In this document: positions 42,065-51,262 of the stretch, piece by piece
Layout of the letters: each line of letters begins with the position of its first letter
Position numbering within the stretch: the stretch's first letter is position 1
Source of the DNA: JAOUEA01 sp963762075
GTDB taxonomy: Bacteria > Actinomycetota > UBA4738 > HRBIN12
Reading direction: 5' to 3'
DNA: 64,000 nt
Assembly (NCBI GenBank): GCA_963762075.1
Contig: CAVXJC010000006.1
Location: forward strand, 514,591 to 578,590
The notes under the pieces: model-generated
The model's database searches: none
What the model was told of the DNA's origin: nothing
Seen by the model: only the letters and a program-made list of their open reading frames with translations
Position numbers and translations under genes: made by a program

Positions 42065-43246
42065 ATGCCCGACGTGGTGATCGTGGGAGGCGGCATCATC
42101 GGCGCCGCATGCTCGTACGAGCTGGCTTCGCGAGGCGCCTCGGTGACCCTGGTTGAACGTGACCACCTCGCGGCGCATGCGTCGGGCCGCAATCAAGGCC
42201 TGTGGGTGCTTCCCGACGACGACGTGAACATGCCGATGGCTCGCGCGAGTCTCGAGATGTACCAGCGCATCGCCACGGACTCGCCGCTCGACGTCCGGCT
42301 CGACGGAACGCCCGTGGGTACCGTGCTCGCCGCCATGGATGCCCGCGAGGTGCGGGTGGCAGAGGAAACCGTCGCCCGGGCTGAGAGGCACGGCTTCTCG
42401 GTCGACGACATCTCCGGGCCCGCCGACATCCGCGACGCCGAGCCAGGGCTCACCCGCAACGTCGCCGGCGCCTGGCTCGTTCACAGCGGGTACCGGCTCG
42501 ATCCCGGCGCGCTCACGGTCACGCTCGCGCTGGCAGCCGCCGAGCGCGGGGCGGACATACGCCACCACTCCAATGCTCGAGGCCTCACCCTCGCAGGCGA
42601 CCGGGTCCGAGGTGTGGTGACCGACGACGGCATGATCGAGGCCGCCACCACGATCGTGGCGGCCGGACCGTGGACGTCGCCGCTCCTGGAGCAGGCCGGC
42701 GTGCACCTCCCGATCATCGGCGCCCGCGGGTGGCTAGTCCGGGTCGCTCCCATGAAGCAGCAACTGCTCACACATCTGGTCGAGGCGCCCGGGCCTCATG
42801 CTCGTCTGCGTGAGGGCGCGGCCCCCGCGTGGCCCTCATCGTCGGAGGTCATCAGCGAGGGCGAGCCGCGCAGCGAGATCGGATCGCTGTTGCACCCGCA
42901 TCGCGATGGACGGACCATCGTGATCGGGTCGACCCGCCAGATCTGGCTCTCTCCCGAGCCGCCCCAAGAGCAGATCGTGGGCCGGCTGCTCGCGGCGGCG
43001 ACCGGGCTCGTGCCCGAGATCGCAGACGCCGCCGTGCAGTCGTCGTGGTGGGGCTTGCGGCCGCTCACGCCCGACGAGCGGCCCCTCGTCGGCGCCGTGC
43101 GCGAAGGTTTGCACGTGGCGACCGGTCACGGATCCGAAGGCGTGATCCTGGGTGCCGGCACTGCACAGCTCGTCGCCGCGCAGATCGCCGGCGAGCGGTC
43201 TCCCTTCGATCCTGTCCCCTTCGAACCTCTGCGCTTCGGCGAGTGA
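42065..43246 (+). CDS. FAD-dependent amino acid/amine oxidoreductase (DAO family)
   Basis: A 393-residue flavoenzyme of the D-amino-acid oxidase/glycine oxidase/sarcosine oxidase type. The N-terminal FAD motif is V-V-I-V-G-G-G-I-I-G-A-A-C-S-Y-E and the acidic end of the second strand is V-E-R-D. W-W-G-L-R-P-L-T-P-D and A-T-G-H-G-S-E-G-V-I-L-G-A near the C-terminus match the substrate and FAD closing motifs. Substrate unknown; a hydroxyproline or glycine oxidase-like role is possible. The hem cluster starts 63 bases downstream but has its own promoter region. Confidence 0.87.
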   Translation: MPDVVIVGGGIIGAACSYELASRGASVTLVERDHLAAHASGRNQGLWVLPDDDVNMPMARASLEMYQRIATDSPLDVRLDGTPVGTVLAAMDAREVRVAEETVARAERHGFSVDDISGPADIRDAEPGLTRNVAGAWLVHSGYRLDPGALTVTLALAAAERGADIRHHSNARGLTLAGDRVRGVVTDDGMIEAATTIVAAGPWTSPLLEQAGVHLPIIGARGWLVRVAPMKQQLLTHLVEAPGPHARLREGAAPAWPSSSEVISEGEPRSEIGSLLHPHRDGRTIVIGSTRQIWLSPEPPQEQIVGRLLAAATGLVPEIADAAVQSSWWGLRPLTPDERPLVGAVREGLHVATGHGSEGVILGAGTAQLVAAQIAGERSPFDPVPFEPLRFGE

Positions 43247-43270
43247 CGGGCGGATCCGGCCGGGAGACAC

Positions 43271-43285
43271 GCCGCAACATGCGGC
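43271..43285. promoter_or_regulatory. Palindrome in the hemA promoter region
   Basis: GCCGCA-ACA-TGCGGC is a perfect inverted repeat with 6-bp arms, 24 bases before the hemA ATG and just upstream of a TACGAT sequence (43288-43293) that could be the -10. A repressor or activator of the hem operon could bind here; no candidate regulator is adjacent. Confidence 0.5.
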
Positions 43286-43309
43286 GATACGATTCCGGAC
43301 CTACCTGCC

Positions 43310-44593
43310 ATGGCCATCCTCACCCTCGGGGTTTCCTTCCGTCGAGCATCGATCGAGCTGCTGGAGCGGCTCGCCTTCGCTGACGACGACTTGACCAAGG
43401 CCTATCGGGTCGCCGCCGACCTCGATGGCCTCGACGGGGCGGTCATCCTCTCGACCTGCAACCGGGTAGAGGTTTACGGAGACGTGGCGAGTTACCACTC
43501 GGGTTTCTTGGCGCTGAAGCGTCTGCTGACCGAGACGCGAGAGATCGCAGCCGAGGAGATCGCCGAGCCTCTCTACGCCCATTGGGAGCGAGATGCGGCC
43601 GATCACCTGTTCTCGGTCGGAGGGGGTCTCGACTCCATGGTGCTCGGCGAGACGCAGATCCACGCGCAGGTGCGTGAGGCGTTACGGCGCGCCGGCGCAG
43701 AGGGCGCCGCGACCCCGGCGCTCACGGCGCTGTTCCACACCGCGGCGCGTGCCGGGCGCAGGGTTCGGCAGGAGACCTCGCTCGGAGCCGCGCCCGACAC
43801 CTTCGTGTCACTCGGCGCCGACCTCGCAGACACGGCGGCGGGTGGCCTCGCCGAGCGCGACGTGGTCGTTGTCGGCGCCGGCGTCATGGCTGCGCTCGCG
43901 GTGAAGCATCTGCGCGGGCGCGGCATGCGCAGAGTGCGCATCCTGAACCGGTCGCTCGAGCACGCGCAAGCCCTCGCCAGCCGGACCGGCGCCGAGCACG
44001 GCGAGCTCGGCAGCCTGCCCGAGGCCTTGCGTCACGCCGATCTCGTGGTGAGTGCGACCGGCGCGGGGGGTCTGGTGATCCACCGTTCGGCCGTCGCCGA
44101 TGCCTTGTCGGCTCGTCACGGACGTCCGCTGGTGCTGCTCGACCTCGCCGTGCCGCGCGATGTCGAGCCTGGGGCTGCCGATCTCCACGGCGCGAGCGTG
44201 ATCGACATCGTCTCGATCCGCGAATGTCTGGCCGAGACCGATGCCACGACGGATGCTGACATCGCCCGGGCCCACGAGATCGTGGCGGGCGAGACGCATC
44301 GATACATGATGCGCCGCCGTGGCGATGAGCTCGGCCCCCTGATCCGAGCGGTGCGTCGCCGTGGCGACGAGGTCGCGCGGTTAGAGATGCAGCGGCAGGC
44401 GTCGCGGCTCGCATCTCTCACCCCCGACGAGCGAGAGGCCGTCGAAGCCCTCGCGCGAGGCATCACCGCCAAGCTGTTGCACGACCCGATCGTCGAACTG
44501 AAGGAGCGCTCGGAGCCCGGAGTCGACGGGGGCCACGCTCGAGTGCTGGCGGAGTTGCTCGGCATCGACGAAGATACCGACCCTTCGTCGTGA
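43310..44593 (+). CDS. hemA: Glutamyl-tRNA reductase
   Basis: HemA reduces glutamyl-tRNA(Glu) to glutamate-1-semialdehyde with NADPH, the committed step of the C5 tetrapyrrole route. The 427-residue protein has catalytic C50 in S-T-C-N-R-V-E, the G-E-T-Q-I-H motif, NADPH-binding V-V-V-G-A-G-V-M-A and a C-terminal dimerisation helix with a short acidic tail. It is first in hemA-hemC-hemD-hemB-hemL; the stop overlaps the hemC start. Confidence 0.96.
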   Translation: MAILTLGVSFRRASIELLERLAFADDDLTKAYRVAADLDGLDGAVILSTCNRVEVYGDVASYHSGFLALKRLLTETREIAAEEIAEPLYAHWERDAADHLFSVGGGLDSMVLGETQIHAQVREALRRAGAEGAATPALTALFHTAARAGRRVRQETSLGAAPDTFVSLGADLADTAAGGLAERDVVVVGAGVMAALAVKHLRGRGMRRVRILNRSLEHAQALASRTGAEHGELGSLPEALRHADLVVSATGAGGLVIHRSAVADALSARHGRPLVLLDLAVPRDVEPGAADLHGASVIDIVSIRECLAETDATTDADIARAHEIVAGETHRYMMRRRGDELGPLIRAVRRRGDEVARLEMQRQASRLASLTPDEREAVEALARGITAKLLHDPIVELKERSEPGVDGGHARVLAELLGIDEDTDPSS

Positions 44594-45492
44594 GCGTGCT
44601 GCGCATCGGGACCCGTCGCTCGCCGCTCGCGCTCGCCCAAGCGGAGGAGATCCGCATCCGTTTGGAGGCGACCGGTGTGCTCGCCGACATCGTTCCCATG
44701 AGCACCTCGGGCGACGAGGGCGCTTCTGCGGTTGCTTCCCCACAGGGGCTCAAGGGGCTCTGGATCGACACGATCCTCGATGCGCTGGAGGCCGGCGACA
44801 TCGACATCGCAGTGCATTCTGCCAAGGATCTTCCCGCTGAGGACGACGAGGGCTTCACGATCGCCGCTGTACCCGAACGCGAGGATCCGTCCGACGTGCT
44901 GGTGAGCCGCGATGCTGCCTCGCTGCCGCCGGGTGCGTTGATCGGCACGTCGAGCCTGCGGCGCCGAGCCCAACTCCTCGCCGGGTTCCCGGGGCTCGAA
45001 GTCGTCGACTTGCGTGGCAACGTACAGACGCGTCTTCGTAAGGTCGCCGAAGGTGAGGTCGATGCGGCGGTGCTGGCTGCCGCAGGCCTGCATCGTCTCG
45101 GACTCGAGCCCGAGCACGCCCGAGCGCTCCCCCTCGCGATGATGGTGCCCGCCCCCGGCCAGGGCTGCCTGGCCGTGCAGACTCGCGACGACGACGATGA
45201 CGCCATGGCGGCCGTGGCGCCGCTCGATCATGCACCGAGCCACCGAGCTCTCGATGCCGAGAGGTCGCTGATGTGGCGGTTGGGCGGTGGGTGTGCGCTT
45301 CCTTTGGGGGCGCACGCGATCGTCGGTGTGGAATCGATCTCGCTCTCGGCCATCGTTGCCACGCCCGACGGCACCACGGTGCTGCGGGCGGAGTCTGAAG
45401 GAGGAACCCCCGAAGACGCGGCCACTGCGGCGGCCAAGGAGCTGATCGACCAGGGAGCAGAGCGCATCCTCGACGAGGCCGAGGCCGGTTGA
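44590..45492 (+). CDS. hemC: Hydroxymethylbilane synthase (porphobilinogen deaminase)
   Basis: HemC joins four porphobilinogen units into hydroxymethylbilane. The 300-residue protein has catalytic D80 in H-S-A-K-D-L-P, Arg-rich substrate binding in S-S-L-R-R-R, and the dipyrromethane cofactor Cys235 in G-G-G-C-A-L-P-L-G. The GTG start shares GTGA with the hemA stop; the stop in turn overlaps the TTG start of hemD, indicating coupled translation. Confidence 0.96.
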   Translation: MSVLRIGTRRSPLALAQAEEIRIRLEATGVLADIVPMSTSGDEGASAVASPQGLKGLWIDTILDALEAGDIDIAVHSAKDLPAEDDEGFTIAAVPEREDPSDVLVSRDAASLPPGALIGTSSLRRRAQLLAGFPGLEVVDLRGNVQTRLRKVAEGEVDAAVLAAAGLHRLGLEPEHARALPLAMMVPAPGQGCLAVQTRDDDDDAMAAVAPLDHAPSHRALDAERSLMWRLGGGCALPLGAHAIVGVESISLSAIVATPDGTTVLRAESEGGTPEDAATAAAKELIDQGAERILDEAEAG

Positions 45493-46238
45493 GCAGGCCG
45501 CTTCAGGGTCGGACGGTGCTCGTCACCAGGCCGGCCGACCAGTCGGCCTGGCTCGCGGCTGCGCTGCGACGCCGCGGTGCCCGCCCCATCGTCGCTCCCG
45601 CGATCGAGATCGTGCCGGCGCGATCGGCCGCGCTGACAGCGGCCCTTCACGAGCTCGAGACCGGCGCGTTCACGTGGCTCACACTGACCAGCCGGGCTAC
45701 CGTCGCGATGCTTGCTGACCGCCTCGACGGGCCGCGGGCGGTGGGCACAACGAAGGTCGCCGCGATTGGTGGCGGCACGGCGAGGGAGTTCCGCCGGTGG
45801 GCCCGTCGGGACCCAGATCTCGTCCCGACCACGTTCACGACCGCGGGACTTGGCCGGGCCTTCCCCCGCGGTGTCGGGCGGGTGCTTTGCGCGCGCGCCG
45901 ACATCGCACCCGACGGGCTCGAGGTCGCCCTTGAGAAGAAGGGATGGTCACCGACCCGCGTCGACGCCTACCGCACCCGCATGCCCCGGTCCCTGCCGGT
46001 CGAAGCCCGCGAGGCGCTGCGATCGGGCGTCGTCGACGCCGTCACGTTCACGAGCGCGTCGACCGTGCGCGGGTTCGTGGGCGCGCTCGGAACCGTGAAG
46101 GGGTCTCCGAAAGTCGTCTGCATCGGGCCTGTGACGGCGAAGGAAGCACGCGCCCACGGATTCATCGTGCACGCCGTGGCCACTCCGCACACGGTCGATG
46201 GACTGGTCGAGGCACTCGAGCGAGTGCTGACGCCCTGA
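45489..46238 (+). CDS. hemD: Uroporphyrinogen-III synthase
   Basis: HemD closes hydroxymethylbilane with inversion of ring D. Sequence conservation in this family is low; this 249-residue protein shows the two-domain pattern with L-V-T-R-P-A-D-Q-S near the N-terminus, T-L-T-S-R-A-T-V between the lobes and V-T-F-T-S-A-S-T-V-R-G-F in the second lobe, then V-C-I-G-P-V-T-A. The start is TTG overlapping the hemC stop (TTGA). Position between hemC and hemB supports the call. Confidence 0.92.
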   Translation: MSRPLQGRTVLVTRPADQSAWLAAALRRRGARPIVAPAIEIVPARSAALTAALHELETGAFTWLTLTSRATVAMLADRLDGPRAVGTTKVAAIGGGTAREFRRWARRDPDLVPTTFTTAGLGRAFPRGVGRVLCARADIAPDGLEVALEKKGWSPTRVDAYRTRMPRSLPVEAREALRSGVVDAVTFTSASTVRGFVGALGTVKGSPKVVCIGPVTAKEARAHGFIVHAVATPHTVDGLVEALERVLTP

Positions 46239-46269
46239 ACGTCGTTGGCGTGACGGGCCCCGCCGCCGC

Positions 46270-46275
46270 TACGCT
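46270..46275 (+). promoter_or_regulatory. -10 element, leaderless start of hemB
   Basis: TACGCT, then 6 bases (GCAACG) and the hemB ATG. This suggests an internal promoter, so hemB-hemL may be expressed apart from hemACD. Confidence 0.55.
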
Positions 46276-46281
46276 GCAACG

Positions 46282-47268
46282 ATGAGCTTCCCCGAGCAGC
46301 GGTTCCGGCGCCTGCGCCGTACCCCGGCGATGAGAGCGTTGGTCCGTGAGACCAGGCTGCACGCCGACGACCTGATCATGCCGCTGTTCTGCAAGCAGGG
46401 GATGGACGGGCCGGTGGCCATCTCGTCGATGCCGGGACAGTTCCAGCATTCGCTGGAGTCGTTGCGGAAGGAAGCCGTCGAGACCGCCGAGACCGGAGTA
46501 CGAGCGTTCATGCTCTTCGGGGTGCCGACCACCAAGGACCCCGAAGGGTCCGAGGCGTGGAATCCCAGTGGCATCGCGCAGCTCGCGATCTCCGCCCTGC
46601 GAGTGGAATTCGGTGACGACGCGGTCGTCATGAGCGACCTCTGCCTCGACGAGTACACCGACCACGGACACTGTGGCGTGCTGAACGACCGGGGTGAAGT
46701 CGACAACGACGCCACCCTCGAGCGGTATCAGCGCATCGCCATCGCACAGGCCGAGGCCGGCGCTCATATCGTCGGGCCCAGCGGCATGATGGACGGACAG
46801 GTCGCCGCGATCCGCCGGGCGCTCGACGACGGCGAGAGACACGATGTCGCGATCTTGGCGTATGCGGCGAAGTTCGCGAGCGCCCTCTACGGTCCGTTCC
46901 GGGAGGCGGCCGAAGGCGCGCCACAGTTCGGCGACCGCACGGGCTACCAACAGGACCCCTCCAACGCCGCCGAGGCGATGCGCGAGATCCGAGCAGACAT
47001 CGACGAGGGCGCCGACATCGTGATGGTGAAGCCGGCGCTGCCGTACCTCGACATCGTGCACAGGGCGAAGGCCGAGACAGGCTTTCCGATCGCTGCCTAC
47101 CAGGTCAGCGGGGAGTACGCGATGTTGAAGGCGGCGGCGACCAACGGCTGGCTCGACGAACGGCGCAGTGTGCTCGAGACGCTCACGTCGATCCGCCGGG
47201 CGGGCGCGGACATGATCCTCACCTACCACGCGAAAGAGGCGGCCGGCTGGCTCGGGGAGAACCGCTGA
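46282..47268 (+). CDS. hemB: Porphobilinogen synthase (delta-aminolevulinate dehydratase)
   Basis: HemB condenses two 5-aminolevulinate molecules to porphobilinogen. The 328-residue enzyme has Schiff-base lysines K197 (A-Y-A-A-K-F) and K250 (M-V-K-P). The metal site reads D-L-C121-L-D123-E-Y-T-D-H-G-H-C131-G: zinc enzymes have three Cys at these places and magnesium-type enzymes have none, so this is a Cys-Asp-Cys intermediate. The arginine/lysine-rich N-terminus F-R-R-L-R-R-T is standard. A leaderless-type -10 element precedes it. Confidence 0.96.
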   Translation: MSFPEQRFRRLRRTPAMRALVRETRLHADDLIMPLFCKQGMDGPVAISSMPGQFQHSLESLRKEAVETAETGVRAFMLFGVPTTKDPEGSEAWNPSGIAQLAISALRVEFGDDAVVMSDLCLDEYTDHGHCGVLNDRGEVDNDATLERYQRIAIAQAEAGAHIVGPSGMMDGQVAAIRRALDDGERHDVAILAYAAKFASALYGPFREAAEGAPQFGDRTGYQQDPSNAAEAMREIRADIDEGADIVMVKPALPYLDIVHRAKAETGFPIAAYQVSGEYAMLKAAATNGWLDERRSVLETLTSIRRAGADMILTYHAKEAAGWLGENR

Positions 47269-47364
47269 CCGAGCGCTACGACGTCGTGGGTGTTCGCCTC
47301 CCCCGCGAGGTGCGAATTCGTTGCACGCACAGGAAGCGCCGATCAGACCTCATACCGGCGCGGC

Positions 47365-47370
47365 TACCAT
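47365..47370 (+). promoter_or_regulatory. -10 element, leaderless start of hemL
   Basis: TACCAT, then 6 bases (TTGCGC) and GTG at 47377. It also decides the hemL start, since no ribosome site precedes the GTG. Confidence 0.55.
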
Positions 47371-47376
47371 TTGCGC

Positions 47377-48669
47377 GTGGATCCGGTGTCTCGTTCCGAG
47401 GAGCTGTTCGAACGCGCCCGCGCGGTCATCCCAGGCGGAGTGGACTCACCGGTTCGCGCCTTCGGAGCGGTCGGGGGCACACCGAGGTTCATCGATCGCG
47501 GTGAAGGTGCCTACCTGATCGACGCCGACGGCAACCGATACATCGACTTCGTGCAATCGTGGGGAGCCCTTCTGTTCGGTCATGCGCGCCGCGAGATCGT
47601 CGACGCAGCGAGAGCTGCGGCCGAGAGAGGAACGTCGTTCGGTGCGCCGACACTCGGTGAGGTCGAGCTCGCTGAACGCATCGTCGACGCGGTGCCGGGT
47701 ATCGATCGTGCGCGGCTGGTGAACAGCGGGACCGAGGCGGCGATGAGCGCAATCCGGCTGGCGCGCGGCGCCACCGGTCGCGACCTGCTCGTGAAGTTCG
47801 ACGGTTGCTACCACGGCCACTCCGACTCGCTGCTCGCCAAGGGGGGCGGCAGCGGGCTCGCGACCCTTGGGATCCCGTCATCACCGGGGGTGACCGAGGG
47901 TGCAGCGCGCGATACCCTCACCGCCCCGTTCAACGACCTCGACGCGGTCGCCGCACTGTTCGACGAGCGGGGCGGTGACATCGCGGTCGTGATGATCGAG
48001 CCCGTCGCAGCGAACATGGGCGTGGTGCCGCCTGAGACGGGGCTCCTCGAAGGGTTGCGTGCCCTTTGCGACCGTCATGGCGCATTGCTGGCGTTCGACG
48101 AGGTGATCACGGGCTTCCGAATCGCATACGGCGGAGCACAGTCGCGCTACGGCGTCACTCCGGACATCACGGTCCTCGGAAAGGTCATGGGTGGGGGCTT
48201 CCCGTGCGCGGCGTTCGGAGGTAAGGCCGAGATCATGTCGCACCTCGCCCCCGATGGGCCCGTGTACCAAGCCGGCACCCTGAGCGGGAACCCGGTGGCC
48301 GTCGCCGCCGGTATCGCAGCGCTCGACCTCGCCCGTGCGGCCGATCCCTACCCTGGACTCGAGACGACCGCCGACACGCTCATCGACGGCATCGAAGTCT
48401 CGCTCGGATCGGCCGGCCTGCCGGTCACCATCAATCGAGCGGGATCGATGTTCAGCCTGTTCTTCACAGAAGATGCCGGCGCCCCCGTCCGCGACTTCGC
48501 AGACGCGCGCGCCGCCGATCACGGTCGGTACGGGCGATTCTTCCATCACATGCTCGACCGTGGCGTGGCGCTGCCGCCGTCGGGGTACGAGATGTGGACC
48601 CTGGGCACGGCGCACGGCCCCGAGGAAACGGAGAGAACCCTCGAAGCCGTGGCGTCGTTCCGGGACTGA
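47377..48669 (+). CDS. hemL: Glutamate-1-semialdehyde 2,1-aminomutase
   Basis: HemL is the PLP enzyme that turns glutamate-1-semialdehyde into 5-aminolevulinate. The 430-residue protein starts S-R-S-E-E-L-F-E-R-A and has the PLP lysine K269 in L-G-K-V-M-G-G-G-F-P, the D-E-V motif before it, and N-S-G-T-E-A-A-M-S-A-I-R-L-A-R-G. An in-frame start at 47290 would add a non-conserved extension; GTG 47377 is chosen because of the -10 spacing. Confidence 0.95.
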   Translation: MDPVSRSEELFERARAVIPGGVDSPVRAFGAVGGTPRFIDRGEGAYLIDADGNRYIDFVQSWGALLFGHARREIVDAARAAAERGTSFGAPTLGEVELAERIVDAVPGIDRARLVNSGTEAAMSAIRLARGATGRDLLVKFDGCYHGHSDSLLAKGGGSGLATLGIPSSPGVTEGAARDTLTAPFNDLDAVAALFDERGGDIAVVMIEPVAANMGVVPPETGLLEGLRALCDRHGALLAFDEVITGFRIAYGGAQSRYGVTPDITVLGKVMGGGFPCAAFGGKAEIMSHLAPDGPVYQAGTLSGNPVAVAAGIAALDLARAADPYPGLETTADTLIDGIEVSLGSAGLPVTINRAGSMFSLFFTEDAGAPVRDFADARAADHGRYGRFFHHMLDRGVALPPSGYEMWTLGTAHGPEETERTLEAVASFRD

Positions 48670-48748
48670 CGCGGCAGGTGGGCCGGTCCCGGAGCCGTCC
48701 CCGGCGCCGGACGGGCAGTCGGACGCCGGGGAGGTGTCGCGAGTCGAG

Positions 48749-49216
48749 CTAGGCGACCGCGACCTCGGCGAGTTGCAGCGCCTCGGTCAGATCGACTCGC
48801 TCGACCTTGGTCGCGAGGCAGAAGGTGCCGATCACACGGTCGAGCGCATCGTGCGTCGGCGCGACCCGGCATCGAACGGTGGCACGGGCTCCCTCGAGCG
48901 TGAACGCGGCGGTCTCGCCGTTGAGGGCCGCGATGTGCGCGTCGAGCAACGCGAGGTTCGGGCCTTCCATGCCGAAGACCGCGATCAGGTCACGGCCCTC
49001 GACCTTCGAGCGTGGCATGCCCACGACCTCAGACGCCGCGCCGGTCACCGTGCGCACTCGAAGCGCTGTGTCGGTGCTCCAGAAGAACACCGGCCGCCCT
49101 TCCGTTGCCGCTTCCATCGTCGCCGCATTCGAGAATCGCGAGTGCGGAGGCGGAGGCGGAGGTGCTTGGGGGATCGGAACCGTGTCGGTGATGCCGATCA
49201 ATTCCCACTGTCGCAT
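48749..49216 (-). CDS. Single PAS-domain protein
   Basis: A 155-residue protein with a Pro-rich N-terminal linker (Q-A-P-P-P-P-P-P-H) and one PAS domain (F-F-W-S-T-D-T-A-L-R-V-R-T-V-T-G-A-A, then G-R-D-L-I-A-V-F-G). It has no output domain. GGGAGGGGTGAG lies before ATG 49216, which decides the start. It could sense a small molecule or partner and is probably part of a multi-protein signalling path; what it senses is unknown. Confidence 0.8.
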   Translation of the reverse strand: MRQWELIGITDTVPIPQAPPPPPPHSRFSNAATMEAATEGRPVFFWSTDTALRVRTVTGAASEVVGMPRSKVEGRDLIAVFGMEGPNLALLDAHIAALNGETAAFTLEGARATVRCRVAPTHDALDRVIGTFCLATKVERVDLTEALQLAEVAVA

Positions 49217-49395
49217 CGATCTCACCCCTCCCGAGGTTTGGGGACGCTTCGTTACCTTGTTTCGGGTAGCGCAGGGGTGTTTCCGCATAGGACCTTCGAC
49301 GGTTCTTCGCGCACCCGCCGAAAGACCTAGGTGACGCCCATACGATGCATCCGTCCAGCGCTAGGACACTCGCTGGTCTTGAGTGCGGGTCGTCG

Positions 49396-49483
49396 CGCTT
49401 CGCTACGTGAGCGCTGGTCGTCGTGCTATCGCTTCGCTACGTGAGCGCTGGTCGTCGTGCTATCGCTTCGCTACGTGAGCGCT
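49396..49483. repeat. 34-bp tandem repeat, 2.6 copies
   Basis: Units at 49396-49429 and 49430-49463 are identical, and a third (49464-49483) matches for 20 bases. Each unit contains GCGCTtcgctacgtgAGCGC, able to form a small hairpin. The third copy includes the stop codon of the minus-strand oxidoreductase gene, so the array looks like a duplication of its 3' end and may act as a multi-hairpin terminator. Confidence 0.8.
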
Positions 49484-51090
49484 TTGTCGCGCACGATCTC
49501 GCGGACGCAGTGGTGCCCGGGAAGGCCCGTGACGCCGCCACCCGCGTGGGTCGCGCTCGAGGCCTGGTACAGGCCCGCGATCGGCGTTCGGTAATCCCCG
49601 TAGCCAACCGCCGGCCTCATGTGGAAGAGCTGATCCACCGTCAGCTCCCCGTGGAAGATGTTGCCACCGATCAGGTCCCATCCCTGTTGCATCTGCTTGG
49701 GCCCGATCACCTGGCGCGCGAGCACTGAGTCCTTGAATCCTGGAGCAGCATCGTCCATACGATCGATCAACCGGTCGGCATACGCATCGAGGTCCGCCGA
49801 GTGATCGTCCTCGTCGTCGGCCCAATCGGCCGGCACCCATTGCGTGAACATCGACACGGTGTGGATGCCTTCGGGCGCGAGGGTCGTGTCGACCACGGTG
49901 GGGATCTCTGTGTCGCTGAACGGGATCGTGGCTGCCCGGCCTGCCCGCGCTTCCTGGAACGCTTGCTCGAGCTGCTCGTTGTCGTCGAGCAGCTCGATCG
50001 CCCCACCATGGATCTCGGGGTCGAAGTCGGGATTCGCGGTGAAGGTCGGCAGGCGATCGATCGCGAGGTTCACCTTCACGGTGCCGCTGCGCGTCTTCCA
50101 GTGCTCGATGTCGTGCACGAAGGAGTCGGGAAGCTCGCTCCGCTCGAGCTGCTGCAGGAAGGTGATCTTGGGATGGCATGCGGTCACCACCAGCGGTGCG
50201 TGGATCTCCTCGCCGCCGTCGAGCACCACGCCGGTCGCACGGCCGTTCGAGGTCGAGATCCTCGCCACGGGAGCGTTCACTCGCACCTCCGCGCCGAAGA
50301 ACTTCGCGCTCTGCTCGCATGCGGTGGCGACGGCGCCCATGCCGCCCTCCATGAAGCCCCACGACGCGACCTCGCCATCGCCGATGTCGCCCACGGAGTG
50401 ATGCATCAGCACGTACGCGGTGCCGGGAGCATCGGGGCCTGCCCACGTGCCGATGATGCCGTTGACCGCCATGAAGCCCTTCATCTGGGGCGATTCGAAC
50501 CACCGTTCGAGCAGGTCGGTCGCGCTCATCGTGAACAGGCGCGTGATGTCGGCGACGGTCGCCTCGTCGACGTGCTTGCGCAGCTTCCAGCCGAGCGTGC
50601 CCAAGTTCCAGAGGTCTCGAACCTTCTTCGACCCCACGTGCGGCGGCGTCTCCATGAGCAGTGGTCCGAGGATGCCGGCGATGCGACCGATCCAGCCGTA
50701 GAACTCGAAGTAGGCGTCGGCGTCGTGCTTCGACACCTGGGCGATGGAATCGCGCGTGATCTGCTCGTCCGTGTGCTGAATGATCGAGCGGCCGTCACGC
50801 ATCGGCATGTACCCCTGGCCGAGTGGAAGCAGCTTGAAGCCGAACCGTTCCAACTGTAGGTCGCGCCGGACGCTCGGCGGCATGAGCGACATCGTGTACG
50901 AGAGGGTGTTGACCTTGACGCCTGGGTACTCGTCGGGCCACGGCTCCATCGTGTCGGCCGCACCTCCGGTCTTGTGCCGCTTCTCGAGCACCACCGTGCG
51001 GGCGCCTCGCTTCGCCAGGTAGGCGGCAGCGACCAGACCGTTGTGACCACCGCCGATCACGATCGCGTCGTAGTGGTTCGCGTTGCTCAT
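49471..51090 (-). CDS. NAD(P)/FAD-dependent oxidoreductase (phytoene desaturase/PYROXD2-like)
   Basis: A 539-residue flavoprotein of the carotenoid-desaturase-like superfamily. The FAD motif is A-I-V-I-G-G-G-H-N-G-L-V-A-A-A-Y-L-A (about 9-26), followed by E-K-R-H-K-T-G-G-A-A, and the C-terminal segment G-L-Y-Q-A-S-S-A-T-H-A-G-G-G-V-T-G-L-P-G-H closes the cofactor site. It most resembles PYROXD2-type proteins rather than a carotenoid enzyme, and no carotenoid genes are nearby. ATG 51090 was chosen as the start of the FAD domain. The 34-bp repeat lies at its 3' end. Confidence 0.87.
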   Translation of the reverse strand: MSNANHYDAIVIGGGHNGLVAAAYLAKRGARTVVLEKRHKTGGAADTMEPWPDEYPGVKVNTLSYTMSLMPPSVRRDLQLERFGFKLLPLGQGYMPMRDGRSIIQHTDEQITRDSIAQVSKHDADAYFEFYGWIGRIAGILGPLLMETPPHVGSKKVRDLWNLGTLGWKLRKHVDEATVADITRLFTMSATDLLERWFESPQMKGFMAVNGIIGTWAGPDAPGTAYVLMHHSVGDIGDGEVASWGFMEGGMGAVATACEQSAKFFGAEVRVNAPVARISTSNGRATGVVLDGGEEIHAPLVVTACHPKITFLQQLERSELPDSFVHDIEHWKTRSGTVKVNLAIDRLPTFTANPDFDPEIHGGAIELLDDNEQLEQAFQEARAGRAATIPFSDTEIPTVVDTTLAPEGIHTVSMFTQWVPADWADDEDDHSADLDAYADRLIDRMDDAAPGFKDSVLARQVIGPKQMQQGWDLIGGNIFHGELTVDQLFHMRPAVGYGDYRTPIAGLYQASSATHAGGGVTGLPGHHCVREIVRDKALT

Positions 51091-51262
51091 GAGTTTGAAT
51101 CTCCATTCAATCTCTGGACCGGCGGAGCGTACACCCAGGACGGCCGGGCTGGGTAGCGGCCCGAACAGAACCGCCCCGCGTAACGGATGAGGGCCAACCT
51201 GAGACCATAGGTTCGAAGACCGTACGTGCCCGCTTCCTCTTCGATCAGGAGGTTCGATCGAC

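Noticed and set aside
49396..49483. Possible CRISPR array
   Set aside because: Units are directly adjacent with no unique spacers and no cas genes nearby.
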